Shown: positions 1 through 9,126, counted from the first letter of the stretch. The stretch: DNA of 64,000 nt from JAGXKT01 sp964531695 (GCA_964531695.1 CAZHEH010000001.1:62001-126000); one strand, 5' to 3'. Numbers and translations are program-made. Notes: a model not told the origin generated them from the letters alone.

Positions 1-1
1 G

Positions 2-154
2 GACATCCACGTGCAGGTTGATCCGGAGCTGAGCGTGCGCGAGGGACACGACATCGCCACGGACGTGCGGAATCGCGTGCAGGCAGCGGACCCGGACGTG
101 ACCGAAGCCATCGTGCACATCGAGCCGGCCGAAAAGGTTCCGCCGCACGATTGA
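2..154 (+). CDS. CDF-family cation efflux transporter, C-terminal fragment
   Basis: The frame is open from base 2 and ends at TGA 152-154, so only about 50 residues are present and the 5' part lies outside the window. The fragment begins DIHVQVDPELSVREGH and ends with VHIEPAEK, which fits the C-terminal cytosolic dimerisation domain of cation diffusion facilitators (Zn/Fe/Mn-H+ antiporters): a beta strand with HV.VD, an amphipathic helix and a closing strand with HIEP. The membrane part and metal site cannot be seen, so substrate is unknown. It faces the next gene tail to tail. Confidence 0.7.
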   Translation, partial: DIHVQVDPELSVREGHDIATDVRNRVQAADPDVTEAIVHIEPAEKVPPHD

Positions 155-182
155 GCCGGCCGCCGCGCGGGGTTCTGAGGTT

Positions 183-1871
183 TTACCGGTCGGCGGAACC
201 CGGAAGGAGCGAGCGACCGTCGAGATCCTCAGGCACGGGCCGGCCGAGCAGCGAAAGAAGCGTCGGCACCAGATCGACTGTGCGCGCCGCTTTCACCTCC
301 CCCACCGGAACGCCGGGGCCGGCGAGGAGCATCGGCACGTGCATGTCGCCGCGCGACAGCCCGCCGTGCCCGCCGCTGTGTACGTTCGAGAAGTCCCAAC
401 CCTCGGCCGCGAAGGCGACGATGTCGCCGGCGCGACGCGCGCGGAAGTACGCCAGGAGCTGCGCCGGCAAGTCCGGGTACTCCGTGTCGATCGTCGCCTC
501 CAGCCACGCCCGCGGGCCCATCGGCTCGCCCACCAGCGCCGCCGCCGGCACGGTGCCGGCCCAACCCAGCGGGTCGTCACCTTCAGGAACGCGACAGGCG
601 ATGTCGCCGCCCGCCCCATCCGGCTGGCGAAACTCAACTTCCCCGGCCTTGGTCCGCAGGCGAACGGCCGCTTCGTCCTCACGCCAGGCCACGGCATGCA
701 CCTCGGGACGGGACACCAGCACGTCCAGCAGGTTCTTGTGATACGCCGCCGAAAACGGCAACACGCCGACGCCGCCGCCGAAAGGATAGTTGGCGAGATC
801 CTCCGGGCCGGGCCGGACGGGCCATGGCTCGTAGCCGGTGACGTAGCCCTTGGCCTCACGAATGGGCTTCCGCAGGCAGATCGCCGCGTAGCGGTCCCCG
901 CTGCCGTAGTAGACGCAGGAGGAATCGTCGTAGTAGTCCAGCCGTTTCTCGAAGGGCGTCTCTTCCCACAGATGCTTGCGGGCCACGTCGAGGCCGACCT
1001 CGTCCCGCAGGAAGTCCTCCAGCACGAAGTGCTCGTCGACGTCCACCATGCCGTGGTCCGACACGAATGCGATGTGCAGGTTGTCCAGCAGCCCGGCCCG
1101 CTCCAGGTCGCCGAGCACGCGCCCGATCTGCCGGTCCGTGTGCCGCAGGGCGTCGCGATACTCCCCCGACGACGCCCCATGCCCGTAGGCGGCGAAGTCC
1201 GGCGCCAGCAGATACACGGCCGTGAGGGCCGGCCACTCGGCCCGCTGCCGGGCGATCTCCGCGACGAGCGAGAACCGCGACAGCGTCAGACGGTCCACGA
1301 ACTCGTACCAGCCGAAGAAGTACGGCGGCCCGGCGGAGGTCCAGTTCTCGATGAACTTCGTCGTGCCCCGGTGCGGCTGGAAGAACACGGACACCGTCGT
1401 CCGCTCCGGGAAGTGCTCGTAGATCGTCTTGGCCGTGTAGTCGCAGTCCAGCGTGTTCTTCTGGGCGATCGTCGCGTAGTCGCGCCAGATGAGCTGATTG
1501 CGGTCGAACCAGTTGATGCCGGTGACGCCGTGGTGGCCGGGGAGGCGGCCGGTCGTGATGCTCGTGAGGTTCGCCAGCGTCACCGAAGGCACGTTGGCCA
1601 CGACACGCGGGGCATAGAGCCCCCGCCGAACGAAGTACTTGTCGATGGCGGGCAGCTCGCCCGCCTCGAGCATCTCGCGGAAGATGCCGGCGTGGACGCC
1701 GTCGACGATGAAGACGATCGCTCCGTCCGCATCCGTCGCGCCGTCGAGCGAGAGGTCCAGGCCGAACGTATCGGGCGGGCCGTCGGGCGACGGCACGCAG
1801 CCGGCCAGGCCCGCGGCCAGCGTGGCCGCGAGAAACGCTACGCACATCCGCCGCAAGCCGGTATCCACCAT
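183..1871 (-). CDS. Alkaline phosphatase superfamily (type I phosphodiesterase/nucleotide pyrophosphatase-like) lipoprotein
   Basis: 562 residues from ATG 1871, which is preceded by AAAGGAG at good spacing; the frame extends further upstream but without a better start. A signal peptide ends in a lipobox (LAAGLAGC), so it is probably a lipoprotein acting outside the cytoplasmic membrane. Superfamily signs are FIVDGVHAGIF near the mature N-terminus (first metal Asp), PSVTLANLTSITTGRLPG carrying the expected nucleophile Thr, DFAAYGHG and SDHGMVD (metal-binding Asp/His), and a late SGGHGG. These are type I phosphodiesterases that hydrolyse phosphoesters with two metals. The substrate cannot be read from the sequence. 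Confidence 0.85.
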   Translation of the reverse strand: MVDTGLRRMCVAFLAATLAAGLAGCVPSPDGPPDTFGLDLSLDGATDADGAIVFIVDGVHAGIFREMLEAGELPAIDKYFVRRGLYAPRVVANVPSVTLANLTSITTGRLPGHHGVTGINWFDRNQLIWRDYATIAQKNTLDCDYTAKTIYEHFPERTTVSVFFQPHRGTTKFIENWTSAGPPYFFGWYEFVDRLTLSRFSLVAEIARQRAEWPALTAVYLLAPDFAAYGHGASSGEYRDALRHTDRQIGRVLGDLERAGLLDNLHIAFVSDHGMVDVDEHFVLEDFLRDEVGLDVARKHLWEETPFEKRLDYYDDSSCVYYGSGDRYAAICLRKPIREAKGYVTGYEPWPVRPGPEDLANYPFGGGVGVLPFSAAYHKNLLDVLVSRPEVHAVAWREDEAAVRLRTKAGEVEFRQPDGAGGDIACRVPEGDDPLGWAGTVPAAALVGEPMGPRAWLEATIDTEYPDLPAQLLAYFRARRAGDIVAFAAEGWDFSNVHSGGHGGLSRGDMHVPMLLAGPGVPVGEVKAARTVDLVPTLLSLLGRPVPEDLDGRSLLPGSADR

Positions 1872-1913
1872 GCCGCTCCTTTCGGCGCCGCGGCCGGGAC
1901 GCCCGCGGCGCGT

Positions 1914-1939
1914 GAAAAACCCCCGCCGGAGCGGGGGTT
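1914..1939 (-). terminator. Rho-independent terminator after the DUF1571 gene
   Basis: On the minus strand this reads AACCCCCGC, loop TCCG, GCGGGGGTT, then a run of T (bases 1919-1915). The stem is 7 G/C pairs plus two A/T pairs. It lies 22 bases past the stop of the DUF1571 gene and before the start of the phosphodiesterase gene, so those two probably form separate transcripts. Confidence 0.75.
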
Positions 1940-1961
1940 CAGGGTTGTCTCTCACCGGCCG

Positions 1962-2828
1962 CTACGGGGCCTGCACGTCGTTGGCCTTCGGCAGGAAGTT
2001 CTCGCTCGTCAGGCCGACGTTGAACTTCACGTCCTTGTAGAAGTACCGGCACATGAGCTGGTCGTCCCAGCCGTAGCCCTCGACGCCGATGGGCACCAGA
2101 TACTCCAGGTCGATGTAGGTGAGCGTCCGGTGGGCGGGATAGTCGCCCTTGTTGGGCAGGTAGCGAACGAGCACGACGGCGTTCCGCCCGTTGACCTCTT
2201 TCATGCCGCCGTAGGACTCTTCGAGGTCGCCGGCTTCCTCCGCCTCGCGATAGACACGCAGCAAGCTCTCCAGCGAGCGCTTGAAGCCGAACCGGTTGAC
2301 CGGCCGGAGCGTGTTCTTCATCGCGTCCGGGCCGTCCGGCTCGACGAGCTTCGAGGCGACCATCAGGCGCAGCGCGGGGTTCGCCGGGCGGACCAGCATT
2401 CGCCCGTCCCACTGGCCCTCGACATAGATCGTGCGGTCCACGATCGGGGCGTTCTCCACCCACTTCATCGCCACGCTGTAAGGCGATTCCATGAACTGGA
2501 CCTCCATCTGCTGCCGGTCCTTCATGGTGCCGCCGATCTTCTCCTGCTTCATGAACGTGCAGGTGTAGTCGTTGAAGCGGCCCTCGTACTGCTCCAGGCA
2601 GTACTCCAGCAGGGCGATGTGGTCGGTGCGGGCGAGGTGCTCGACCTTCTTCAGCGTGTCCTGGTTCATGCGCCCGAGCGCCTCGCCGTCGACGGCCTGG
2701 ACCATGTCGGTCTCGGGCACGGCTTCCGTGCGCTGCGTGCACTGGATGCAGAAGAGACTGATGAGGAGAACGCCGACAAGAATCCGAATCCAACGATTCC
2801 GGGGGCGGAGCAGCTTGCGGATGTTCAT
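1962..2828 (-). CDS. DUF1571 domain-containing lipoprotein
   Basis: 288 residues, ATG preceded by GAGGAACGATT. The N-terminus has basic residues, one hydrophobic segment and a Cys at a lipobox-like site (SLFCIQC), so it is exported and probably lipid-anchored. The body matches the DUF1571 type: a helical start (HLARTDHIALLEYCLEQYEG), then YTCTFMKQEKIGG, then beta-rich sequence with ESPYSVAMKW and late TYIDLEYLVPIGVEGYGW. DUF1571 is found mainly in planctomycetes; the fold resembles outer-membrane lipoprotein-carrier-like beta sheets, but no function is established. It has its own terminator downstream. Confidence 0.8.
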   Translation of the reverse strand: MNIRKLLRPRNRWIRILVGVLLISLFCIQCTQRTEAVPETDMVQAVDGEALGRMNQDTLKKVEHLARTDHIALLEYCLEQYEGRFNDYTCTFMKQEKIGGTMKDRQQMEVQFMESPYSVAMKWVENAPIVDRTIYVEGQWDGRMLVRPANPALRLMVASKLVEPDGPDAMKNTLRPVNRFGFKRSLESLLRVYREAEEAGDLEESYGGMKEVNGRNAVVLVRYLPNKGDYPAHRTLTYIDLEYLVPIGVEGYGWDDQLMCRYFYKDVKFNVGLTSENFLPKANDVQAP

Positions 2829-3057
2829 AATCGTTCCTCAGCACCGCCGGTCCTCCTGAGGCCGGCGGGTCGGACGCGATTCGCGGTGATTATCTCAAGG
2901 TGTTGCCTGCGCTTCATCGGCTTGTCAACAGGGGGGCCTTGAGCATCATTTCGCAGGCGGGCGTGTGAGGAACCCGCCGGATTGTGCGGGAGTATAGGTA
3001 AGCCCCCGCGGCCGGATCAAGGGAATTCGCAGAACCCGGCGCAATTCCCGGCGACCG

Positions 3058-4041
3058 TCAGTCGCAGTAGCCCTCCGGATGGGCTTGGTGCCACCGCCAC
3101 GCGTGGGCCACGATCTCGGCCAGCGCTGGCGACTGCGGACGCCAGCCCAACTCGTCCATCGCCTTCCGCGAGGAGGCCACCAGCCGCGGCGGATCGCCCG
3201 GACGGCGGGGCGCCGACTCGGCCGGGATTTCCGCCCCGGTGACCTCGCGGCACGTGTCGATCACCTGCCGCACCGAGAACCCCTCGCCGTTTCCGAGATT
3301 ATAGACCTTGACGGAACCCGCTTCCGCGGCGCTCAGGGCCAGCACATGCGCGGCCGAGAGGTCGCACACGTGTATAAAATCCCGGATGCACGTGCCGTCG
3401 GGCGTGTCATAGTCCTCGCCAAAAACAAATACCTTTTCCCGCTTGCCCAGCGGCACCTGCAGGATCAGCGGAATCAGGTGCGTCTCCGGATTGTGGTCCT
3501 CGCCGATACCCCCGGCCGGGTCGGCGCCGGCCACGTTGAAGTAGCGGAGCGAAACGAAGCCCATGTCGTACGCCGTCGCGTAGGCCCGCAGCATGAACTC
3601 GACGCAGAGCTTGCTCGCTCCGTACGGGTTGATCGGGTCGAGCCGGTCGTCCTCGGCGATGGGAACGCGCTCGGGCTGGCCGTACACCGCGGCCGTGGAG
3701 CTGAACACGAGCCGCCCCACGCCCGCGTCGCGCATCGCGTCCAGCAAGCTCAGGCCGATGATCGTGTTGTTATGGAAGTACTTGTCCGGCTTCTCGACGG
3801 ACTCCCCCGCCTCGATGTAGGCGGCCAGGTGGACCACGGCGTCGATGGCGTGCTCGCGCATCGCGGCCCGCAGGGCGTCGCCGTCCGCCACGTCGGCCTC
3901 GACGAAGGCGTAGTCCCCCACGGCCGCCCGGTGGCCCTTGACGAGATTGTCGTAGATCACCGGCGAGTGCCCCGCCGCCGCCAGCGCCCGCGCCACGTGC
4001 GAGCCGATGTACCCCGCCCCGCCCGTCAGCAGTACGTTCAT
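3058..4041 (-). CDS. galE: UDP-glucose 4-epimerase
   Basis: 327 residues, ATG preceded by GAGAGGAGCG. An extended short-chain dehydrogenase: NAD-binding TGGAGYIGSHV at residues 6-16, VVHLAAYIEAGES, the catalytic Ser/Thr region FSSTAAVYG and the YxxxK pair in NPYGASKL. ASKL and RYFNVAGADP are typical of GalE, as is the length (usually 325-340). It interconverts UDP-glucose and UDP-galactose in the cytoplasm, feeding cell-surface polysaccharides or galactose use. A GHMP sugar kinase related to galactokinase lies at 47.2 kb, but not in the same operon. Confidence 0.93.
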   Translation of the reverse strand: MNVLLTGGAGYIGSHVARALAAAGHSPVIYDNLVKGHRAAVGDYAFVEADVADGDALRAAMREHAIDAVVHLAAYIEAGESVEKPDKYFHNNTIIGLSLLDAMRDAGVGRLVFSSTAAVYGQPERVPIAEDDRLDPINPYGASKLCVEFMLRAYATAYDMGFVSLRYFNVAGADPAGGIGEDHNPETHLIPLILQVPLGKREKVFVFGEDYDTPDGTCIRDFIHVCDLSAAHVLALSAAEAGSVKVYNLGNGEGFSVRQVIDTCREVTGAEIPAESAPRRPGDPPRLVASSRKAMDELGWRPQSPALAEIVAHAWRWHQAHPEGYCD

Positions 4042-4141
4042 GGTTCGCTCCTCTCCGGCAGGAAGGCGGAATTATAGCGGCTGCCGCCGGAGCTCGGTAT
4101 GCCTATCCTGCGGCCGCTGGCAGACGGGTGCGGCCCTGGGG

Positions 4142-4147
4142 TATCCT
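4142..4147 (+). promoter_or_regulatory. Candidate -10 box of a leaderless promoter
   Basis: TATCCT ends 7 bases before ATG 4155 and no Shine-Dalgarno is present, so transcription would begin at or next to the start codon. A CTGGCA 19 bases upstream could be a weak -35. Confidence 0.4.
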
Positions 4148-4154
4148 CTCGCCC

Positions 4155-4856
4155 ATGAGCCGAACGTCACAGACGCTGATGGAGATGTACGACGCGATGC
4201 GGGCGCGGTTCGGGCATCGCGGCTGGTGGCCGTCGCGGGCGGGGCGCGAGTCGCCCGAGGGCCGGCTCGAGATCTGTCTCGGGGCGATCCTCACGCAGAA
4301 CACGAACTGGCGCAACGTCGAGCGGGCGATCGAGAACTTGCGCCAGGCCGGGCGGCTGGGCGTCGCGGCGATCGACGACACGCCGCACGAGGCACTGGCC
4401 GAGCTGATCCGCCCGGCTGGGTACTTCAACGTGAAGGCCAAGCGGCTGAAGGACTTCATCGCGGCCGTGCGGGCGGACTGGGGCGAGGACTTCGCCGGCT
4501 TCCTCGGCCGCTCGGGCGGGGTCCTGCGGGAGGAACTGCTGGCGATCCGGGGGATCGGTCGCGAGACGGCCGACAGCATCATCCTCTATGCGGCGGGCAA
4601 GCCGTCGTTCGTCGTGGACGCCTACACGTTCCGCATCCTCTACCGGCACGAGCTGGTCGGCCCGGAGGACGACTACGAGTCGGTCAAGGAGCTCTTCGAA
4701 TCGTCCCTGCCGGAGGACGTGGAGCTGTGGAACGACTACCACGCGCAGCTCGTCGAGACGGGCAAGCAGTTCTGCAAGAAGCGTCGGCCGAAGTGCGCCG
4801 GCTGCCCGCTGGAGCCGTTCCCGCACGATCCGATGGCGGGCATGGAGCCGGAGTAG
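4155..4856 (+). CDS. MagIII-like HhH-GPD DNA glycosylase (endonuclease III family)
   Basis: 233 residues from ATG 4155. HhH-GPD fold: LGAILTQNTNW at 42-52, helix-hairpin-helix at about 129-146 (LAIRGIGRETADSIILYA) and the catalytic Asp155 in VVDAYTFR. The Lys of true endonuclease III (GxGxKTA) is replaced by Glu137, so the lyase activity should be absent; this pattern matches the MagIII branch, monofunctional 3-methyladenine DNA glycosylases. The C-terminal Fe-S motif keeps Cys207, Cys214 and Cys217 (C-x6-C-x2-C) but the fourth position is Pro223. Probable role: base-excision repair of alkylated DNA. It stands alone, convergent with the cyclase gene. Confidence 0.8.
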   Translation: MSRTSQTLMEMYDAMRARFGHRGWWPSRAGRESPEGRLEICLGAILTQNTNWRNVERAIENLRQAGRLGVAAIDDTPHEALAELIRPAGYFNVKAKRLKDFIAAVRADWGEDFAGFLGRSGGVLREELLAIRGIGRETADSIILYAAGKPSFVVDAYTFRILYRHELVGPEDDYESVKELFESSLPEDVELWNDYHAQLVETGKQFCKKRRPKCAGCPLEPFPHDPMAGMEPE

Positions 4857-4878
4857 CCGTTGTCCTCAAGGCGGCGGG

Positions 4879-5967
4879 TCAGGCCGGCTCGGCCGGCTGC
4901 TCCCGCGGGGCGGCGTCCGGGTCTGCCGCCGAGGTGGCGAGGAACTGCGTGCGGATTCGCCGGCGCATGCCCGCGCTGAGATCCACAAAGGGCACGACGC
5001 GGTCCCGGCCGCTCTCCTTGGCCTCCAGCAGCGCCTGGTCGGCACAGTAGAAGAGCATCTGCGGGCCCGTGATCTCCGCGTCGTCGGGGAAGGCCGCCAG
5101 GCCGAGCGACGTGGTCACGTGGATGTCGTGCCCGTAGACCTGGAACCGCCGGCCGTAGACCTCCTGACGGATGCGCTCGGCGAACTGCCTCGCCTGCTCC
5201 CGGTCGGCCCGCGGCAGGATGACGGCGAACTCCTCGCCGCCGGTCCGCGCGACCACGTCCGACTCCCGAACGGACTGCCGCAGAATGACGGCCAGCTCCT
5301 TCAGAACGTAGTCGCCGCTGGGGTGCCCGTGCGTGTCGTTGACGACCTTGAAGTGGTCCAGGTCCAGCATCAGCACGCTGAGCGAATGGCCGTAGCGCTT
5401 CGCCCCGCGGAACTCGTGCTCGAGCAGGTCGTGGAACGATCGGACGTTCTGCACGTGTGTCAGCGGGTCGGTCGTGGCCAGGTCGCGCAGCTCGGCATTG
5501 TCCCGACGCAGCTTGGCCAGCAGTTTCCGCTCGCGAGACAGCGCCTCCTGCAACGCCGCCCGCGAGGCCGCGAGCTGGTCGTGCAGGTCCTTGATCCGCA
5601 GCAGCGCCCCGATTCGGGCGATCATCTCCGCCGAGGCCGTCTCGACCGAGATCACATCATCCGCGCCGCTGTCCAGGAACTGGCAGGCGCACTGCTCCTC
5701 CTGGCCGCACAGGACCATCACGGGCAGGAACGTGTCGTCCGCCACGCTCCGCAGCACGTTCGGCAGGTCCATGTCGGCGCTGTCCTGAACGCCCATGTGG
5801 AGCAGGGCCAGGTCGATGTGGCGGCCCCGCACGGCCGTGAAGGCCTCGATCTCGTCGGCCGCCTCGACGACCTGCCACCCGGCCAGCGCCAGATGCGCCG
5901 AATGTCCGGTTCCGGCCCCGTGGGGAGCCATGAGCAGGATGCGCGGGGTCTGTCCCGTGTATTCCAT
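4879..5967 (-). CDS. GGDEF diguanylate cyclase with degenerate receiver domain
   Basis: 362 residues from ATG 5967. An N-terminal receiver-like domain (about 8-125), a coiled coil (about 126-165) and a GGDEF domain (about 166-335). The active site is GGEEF at 243-247, with an RESD inhibitory site at 234-237 exactly five residues before it, so product inhibition by c-di-GMP is expected. In the receiver the phospho-acceptor Asp is replaced by His57 (LALLHMG where LxLLDxx is usual), so it is probably not phosphorylated. Makes c-di-GMP from GTP in the cytoplasm; the input signal is unknown. Confidence 0.88.
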   Translation of the reverse strand: MEYTGQTPRILLMAPHGAGTGHSAHLALAGWQVVEAADEIEAFTAVRGRHIDLALLHMGVQDSADMDLPNVLRSVADDTFLPVMVLCGQEEQCACQFLDSGADDVISVETASAEMIARIGALLRIKDLHDQLAASRAALQEALSRERKLLAKLRRDNAELRDLATTDPLTHVQNVRSFHDLLEHEFRGAKRYGHSLSVLMLDLDHFKVVNDTHGHPSGDYVLKELAVILRQSVRESDVVARTGGEEFAVILPRADREQARQFAERIRQEVYGRRFQVYGHDIHVTTSLGLAAFPDDAEITGPQMLFYCADQALLEAKESGRDRVVPFVDLSAGMRRRIRTQFLATSAADPDAAPREQPAEPA

Positions 5968-6152
5968 GTGTCCGTTGCCCTCAGCCGCCTGCCGCCGCCG
6001 GATGCGTCTACACCGCGTCCGCACGCGCCCGACGAGCCAAGCCGTCGGCGCCGGCGGACGCCGTCGGGGACCGCAAGTCCCCGCTCAGTGGGAACCTAAG
6101 ATACGTTCGGCCCCGGCGGCAATCGGCCGCGCCCGCTTGCGCCGCGGCATGG

Positions 6153-6180
6153 TTGCCCGCGGCCCGCGCCGTCGTATAAT
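6153..6180 (+). promoter_or_regulatory. Sigma70-type promoter of the phosphofructokinase gene
   Basis: TTGCCC (6153-6158), 16 bases, then a perfect TATAAT (6175-6180). The expected start near 6187 gives a leader of about 52 bases before ATG 6239. Confidence 0.65.
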
Positions 6181-6238
6181 GCCGCCTGCCCCAAGCGGGA
6201 ATGAACCGAACGGACCCCCAGCGGAGTCTCCACGAACC

Positions 6239-7522
6239 ATGGCCACACTCACCGGCAAGGCCGTCGTCGCCCAGTCGGGCGGCCCCACGGCCGTCATCAA
6301 CGCCAGCGCCTGCGGCGTCATCCAGACCTGCAAGGCCCACGACACCGTGTTCACCGGCGTCTACGGCGGACTCAACGGCATCCTCGGCGTGCTGCGCGAG
6401 GAGCTGTACGACATCGGCAAGGAGGACGCGGCCGAGATCGACCGGCTGAAACGCACGCCCTCATCCGCGCTGGGCTCCTGCCGACACAAGCTCAAGGATC
6501 TGGAATCCAACCGGGAGGATTACGAGCGGATTCTGGAGGTCTTCCGCGCCCACGACATCCGGTATTTCTTCTACATCGGCGGGAACGACTCGATGGACAC
6601 GGCCGCCAAGCTCGGTCGCCTGGCCGAGCAGGAGGACTACGAGATGGTCGCGGTCGGCGTGCCGAAGACGATCGACAACGACCTGGCCTTCACGGATCAC
6701 TGCCCGGGTTACGGCTCGGTTGCAAAGTTCACGGCCGCGTCGGTGATGGAGGCCGGCCGAGACACCGAGGCGCTCTACACGCACGACACGACGACCGTGC
6801 ACGAGGTAATGGGCCGCAACGCCGGCTGGATCGCCGCGGCGGCGGGGCTGGCGAGGCGCTGCGACGAGGACGCACCGCACATCATCCTGCTGCCGGAGGT
6901 TCCGTTCGAGAAGGCCCGGTTCGTCGACCAGGTCCGGGACTGCCTGGGTAGGTACAACCGCTGCTTCGTGGCGTGCGGCGAGGGCGTCAAGACCCCCGAC
7001 GGGCAGTACCTCGGCGAGGCGGGCGGGCAGTTCGCCAAGGACGCCTTCGGACACACGCAGCTTGGCGGCGCGGCCCATGCCGTTCGGGCGATCATCGAGC
7101 AGGATGTCGGCGTGAAGTGCCGGACGAACAGCGCGGGCACGGCCCAGCGGAACGCCATGCACTTCGCCTCGAAGACCGACGTGGAGGAGGCGTACCGGGT
7201 GGGCCAGGCGGCGGTCGAGGCGGCGCTGGAGGGCGTGAGCGGCCGGATGGTCACGCTCGAGCGGACCGGCAGCGGCGCATACGCCTGCACGACCGGGCTG
7301 ATCGAGCTGGACAAGGTCGCCAACGGCGAGAAGCCCGTACCGCCGGATTTCATCGACGCCGAGGCGGCGAGCGTCACCGAGGCGTTCCGCGATTACGCGA
7401 CCCCGTTGATCCGGGGCGAGGCGGACATCGAGATCGGCGACGACGGCCTGCCCGTCTTCGCCCGCCTGGCCAAGCACATGGTGGCGAAGAAGACCGGCAG
7501 GGAGTATCCTGTCGGGGAGTGA
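6239..7522 (+). CDS. Pyrophosphate-dependent 6-phosphofructokinase
   Basis: 427 residues from ATG 6239. Starts with the phosphofructokinase nucleotide/PPi loop (VVAQSGGPTAVINAS), followed by GVYGGLNGI, YIGGNDSMDTA and GVPKTIDNDL. GGND in place of the ATP-enzyme GGDG, together with the Lys in PKTIDND, is the pattern of PPi-using enzymes. MGRNAGWIAA provides the sugar-phosphate site. It phosphorylates fructose-6-P to fructose-1,6-bisP reversibly with PPi in glycolysis/gluconeogenesis. PPi-type enzymes are common in planctomycetes. Strictly the phosphate donor is inferred from these motifs. Confidence 0.88.
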   Translation: MATLTGKAVVAQSGGPTAVINASACGVIQTCKAHDTVFTGVYGGLNGILGVLREELYDIGKEDAAEIDRLKRTPSSALGSCRHKLKDLESNREDYERILEVFRAHDIRYFFYIGGNDSMDTAAKLGRLAEQEDYEMVAVGVPKTIDNDLAFTDHCPGYGSVAKFTAASVMEAGRDTEALYTHDTTTVHEVMGRNAGWIAAAAGLARRCDEDAPHIILLPEVPFEKARFVDQVRDCLGRYNRCFVACGEGVKTPDGQYLGEAGGQFAKDAFGHTQLGGAAHAVRAIIEQDVGVKCRTNSAGTAQRNAMHFASKTDVEEAYRVGQAAVEAALEGVSGRMVTLERTGSGAYACTTGLIELDKVANGEKPVPPDFIDAEAASVTEAFRDYATPLIRGEADIEIGDDGLPVFARLAKHMVAKKTGREYPVGE

Positions 7523-7587
7523 TCGGTCGCGCCTGTTGCTCCGACGGCTCCGAATTCATACGTATTCCCTTCATCCCATAGGGCAAC

Positions 7588-9126
7588 ATGCTGCGTTTTG
7601 CGGTGTATCGAGACGGCGAGGTCCGCAAGGATCTGGACCTCTCGGGCGTCTACGCGTTCGGGCAGGACGGCATACCGGTTCGCGCCGACCTGATCGCCGA
7701 AAAGGGGCGGATCAGCATCATCAAGCAGATGCCCGTGCCGGTCGGCATCGCCCTGCTGTGGGAGGCGGGGGACTCCGGAAGGTTCCTTCTGCCCACGACC
7801 CGCCTTCCCGACCGGAAGGAGCCGTACATCCTCAATCTCGAGCTGGCCCGCGCGCAGATCATGCGGATCGCCCGCAAGCGCGAGGATTGGGGCCTGTTCG
7901 ACTACGACGAGGCGGAGGAACTCAACCGGCTGTTCGACGAGGCCCGGGCGACCTTCGTCCGTGCCCTGAAGGCCGACGAGCCGGGCGAGGCCGCACGGAT
8001 CGCCGATGACGCCCTGGCCCAGGCCGTCACGCTCGGTGAGCGGATCTGCCTGTTCCACGCGAATATCTTCCTCGGGCGGCGCAAGGCGTGCCGCACGGCG
8101 GGGGCGCGGACGAATTTCGGCTGCGCGGTCGATCTGCTGTCGGACCCGCAACGCCACCACGCCCGGCTGGCCGACACGTTCGACTTCATCAACGTGCCGA
8201 TGCCCTGGAAGCAGATGGAGCCCGACGAGGGCCGCTACCAATACGCCCGCGTGGATGCGTGGATCAACTGGGCCGCCCGCGCCGGCAAGCCCGTGTACGC
8301 GGGCCCCCTGCTGAGCTTCGCCCCGGAGCACGTACCCCAGTGGCTCTACATCTGGGAACACGACTACGAGACCATCCGGGACATGATCTACGAGCACATC
8401 CAGCGGACCGTGCAGCGCTACGGCAACCACGTGGCCGTCTGGAACGTCGTCTCCGGCATCCACGCCCACAACAGCTTCAACCTGACCTTCGAGCAGATCC
8501 GCGAGCTGACCCGGATGAGCTGCCTGTGGGTCAAGAAGCTCGCCCCAAAAGCCAGAATCCTGATCGAGCTGGTCATGCCCTGGGCCGAGTACTACGCCCA
8601 CAACCAGCGGACGATCCCCTCGCTGCTTTACGCCGACACGGCCGTGCAGTACGGCGTCAACTTCGACGCCTTCGGCGTGCAACTGCTGATGGGCGTGCCG
8701 GTGGACGGTCACTTCGTGCGGGACCTGCTGCAAACCAGCGCGCTGCTGGACGAGTTCGTCTCGCTGGGCAAGACGGTACACGTGACGGCCTGCCAGGTTC
8801 CGTCGAACGTCGCACCCGACGCCTGGGATGCCTGGGGCGGCAAGGCAACGGTCGCCCAAGCCGGCCAGTGGCACGCGCCATGGTCCGAGCGGCTCCAGGC
8901 CGAGTGGCTCCAGGCGTTCTACCGAATCGGCATCTCCAAGCCATTCGTGGAATCCATCTGCTGGCGGGATCTGGCCGACTACGAAGGCCATTGCATCCCC
9001 CACGGCGGGCTGTGCCGCAACGACATGACGCCCAAACTCGCCTACCGCGAGCTGCGGAACTTCCGGGCCTACCTCACCGGGGCCGGGGGCGGCAAGCGGG
9101 CTGCTCGTCAAGGGCCCAAGCCATGA
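7588..9126 (+). CDS. GH10-fold protein lacking catalytic glutamates
   Basis: 512 residues, ATG preceded by TAGGGCAAC. After an N-terminal beta-rich and helical region (1-150), residues about 155-495 follow the GH10 xylanase barrel: FDFINVPMPWKQMEPDEGRY, then PLLSFAPEHVPQWL and VWNVVSGIHAHN. In active GH10 enzymes the last segment is WDVVNE; here the acid/base Glu is Gly290. The nucleophile segment ITELD is VTACQ, with Ala401 for Glu. The substrate-binding GHTLVWH segment is also altered. No signal peptide is visible. It is therefore likely a non-hydrolytic relative, perhaps sugar binding or structural. It overlaps the next gene by 4 bases. Confidence 0.75.
   Translation: MLRFAVYRDGEVRKDLDLSGVYAFGQDGIPVRADLIAEKGRISIIKQMPVPVGIALLWEAGDSGRFLLPTTRLPDRKEPYILNLELARAQIMRIARKREDWGLFDYDEAEELNRLFDEARATFVRALKADEPGEAARIADDALAQAVTLGERICLFHANIFLGRRKACRTAGARTNFGCAVDLLSDPQRHHARLADTFDFINVPMPWKQMEPDEGRYQYARVDAWINWAARAGKPVYAGPLLSFAPEHVPQWLYIWEHDYETIRDMIYEHIQRTVQRYGNHVAVWNVVSGIHAHNSFNLTFEQIRELTRMSCLWVKKLAPKARILIELVMPWAEYYAHNQRTIPSLLYADTAVQYGVNFDAFGVQLLMGVPVDGHFVRDLLQTSALLDEFVSLGKTVHVTACQVPSNVAPDAWDAWGGKATVAQAGQWHAPWSERLQAEWLQAFYRIGISKPFVESICWRDLADYEGHCIPHGGLCRNDMTPKLAYRELRNFRAYLTGAGGGKRAARQGPKP

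Noticed and set aside
7588..9126. Active endo-1,4-beta-xylanase
   Set aside because: Both catalytic glutamates are absent.
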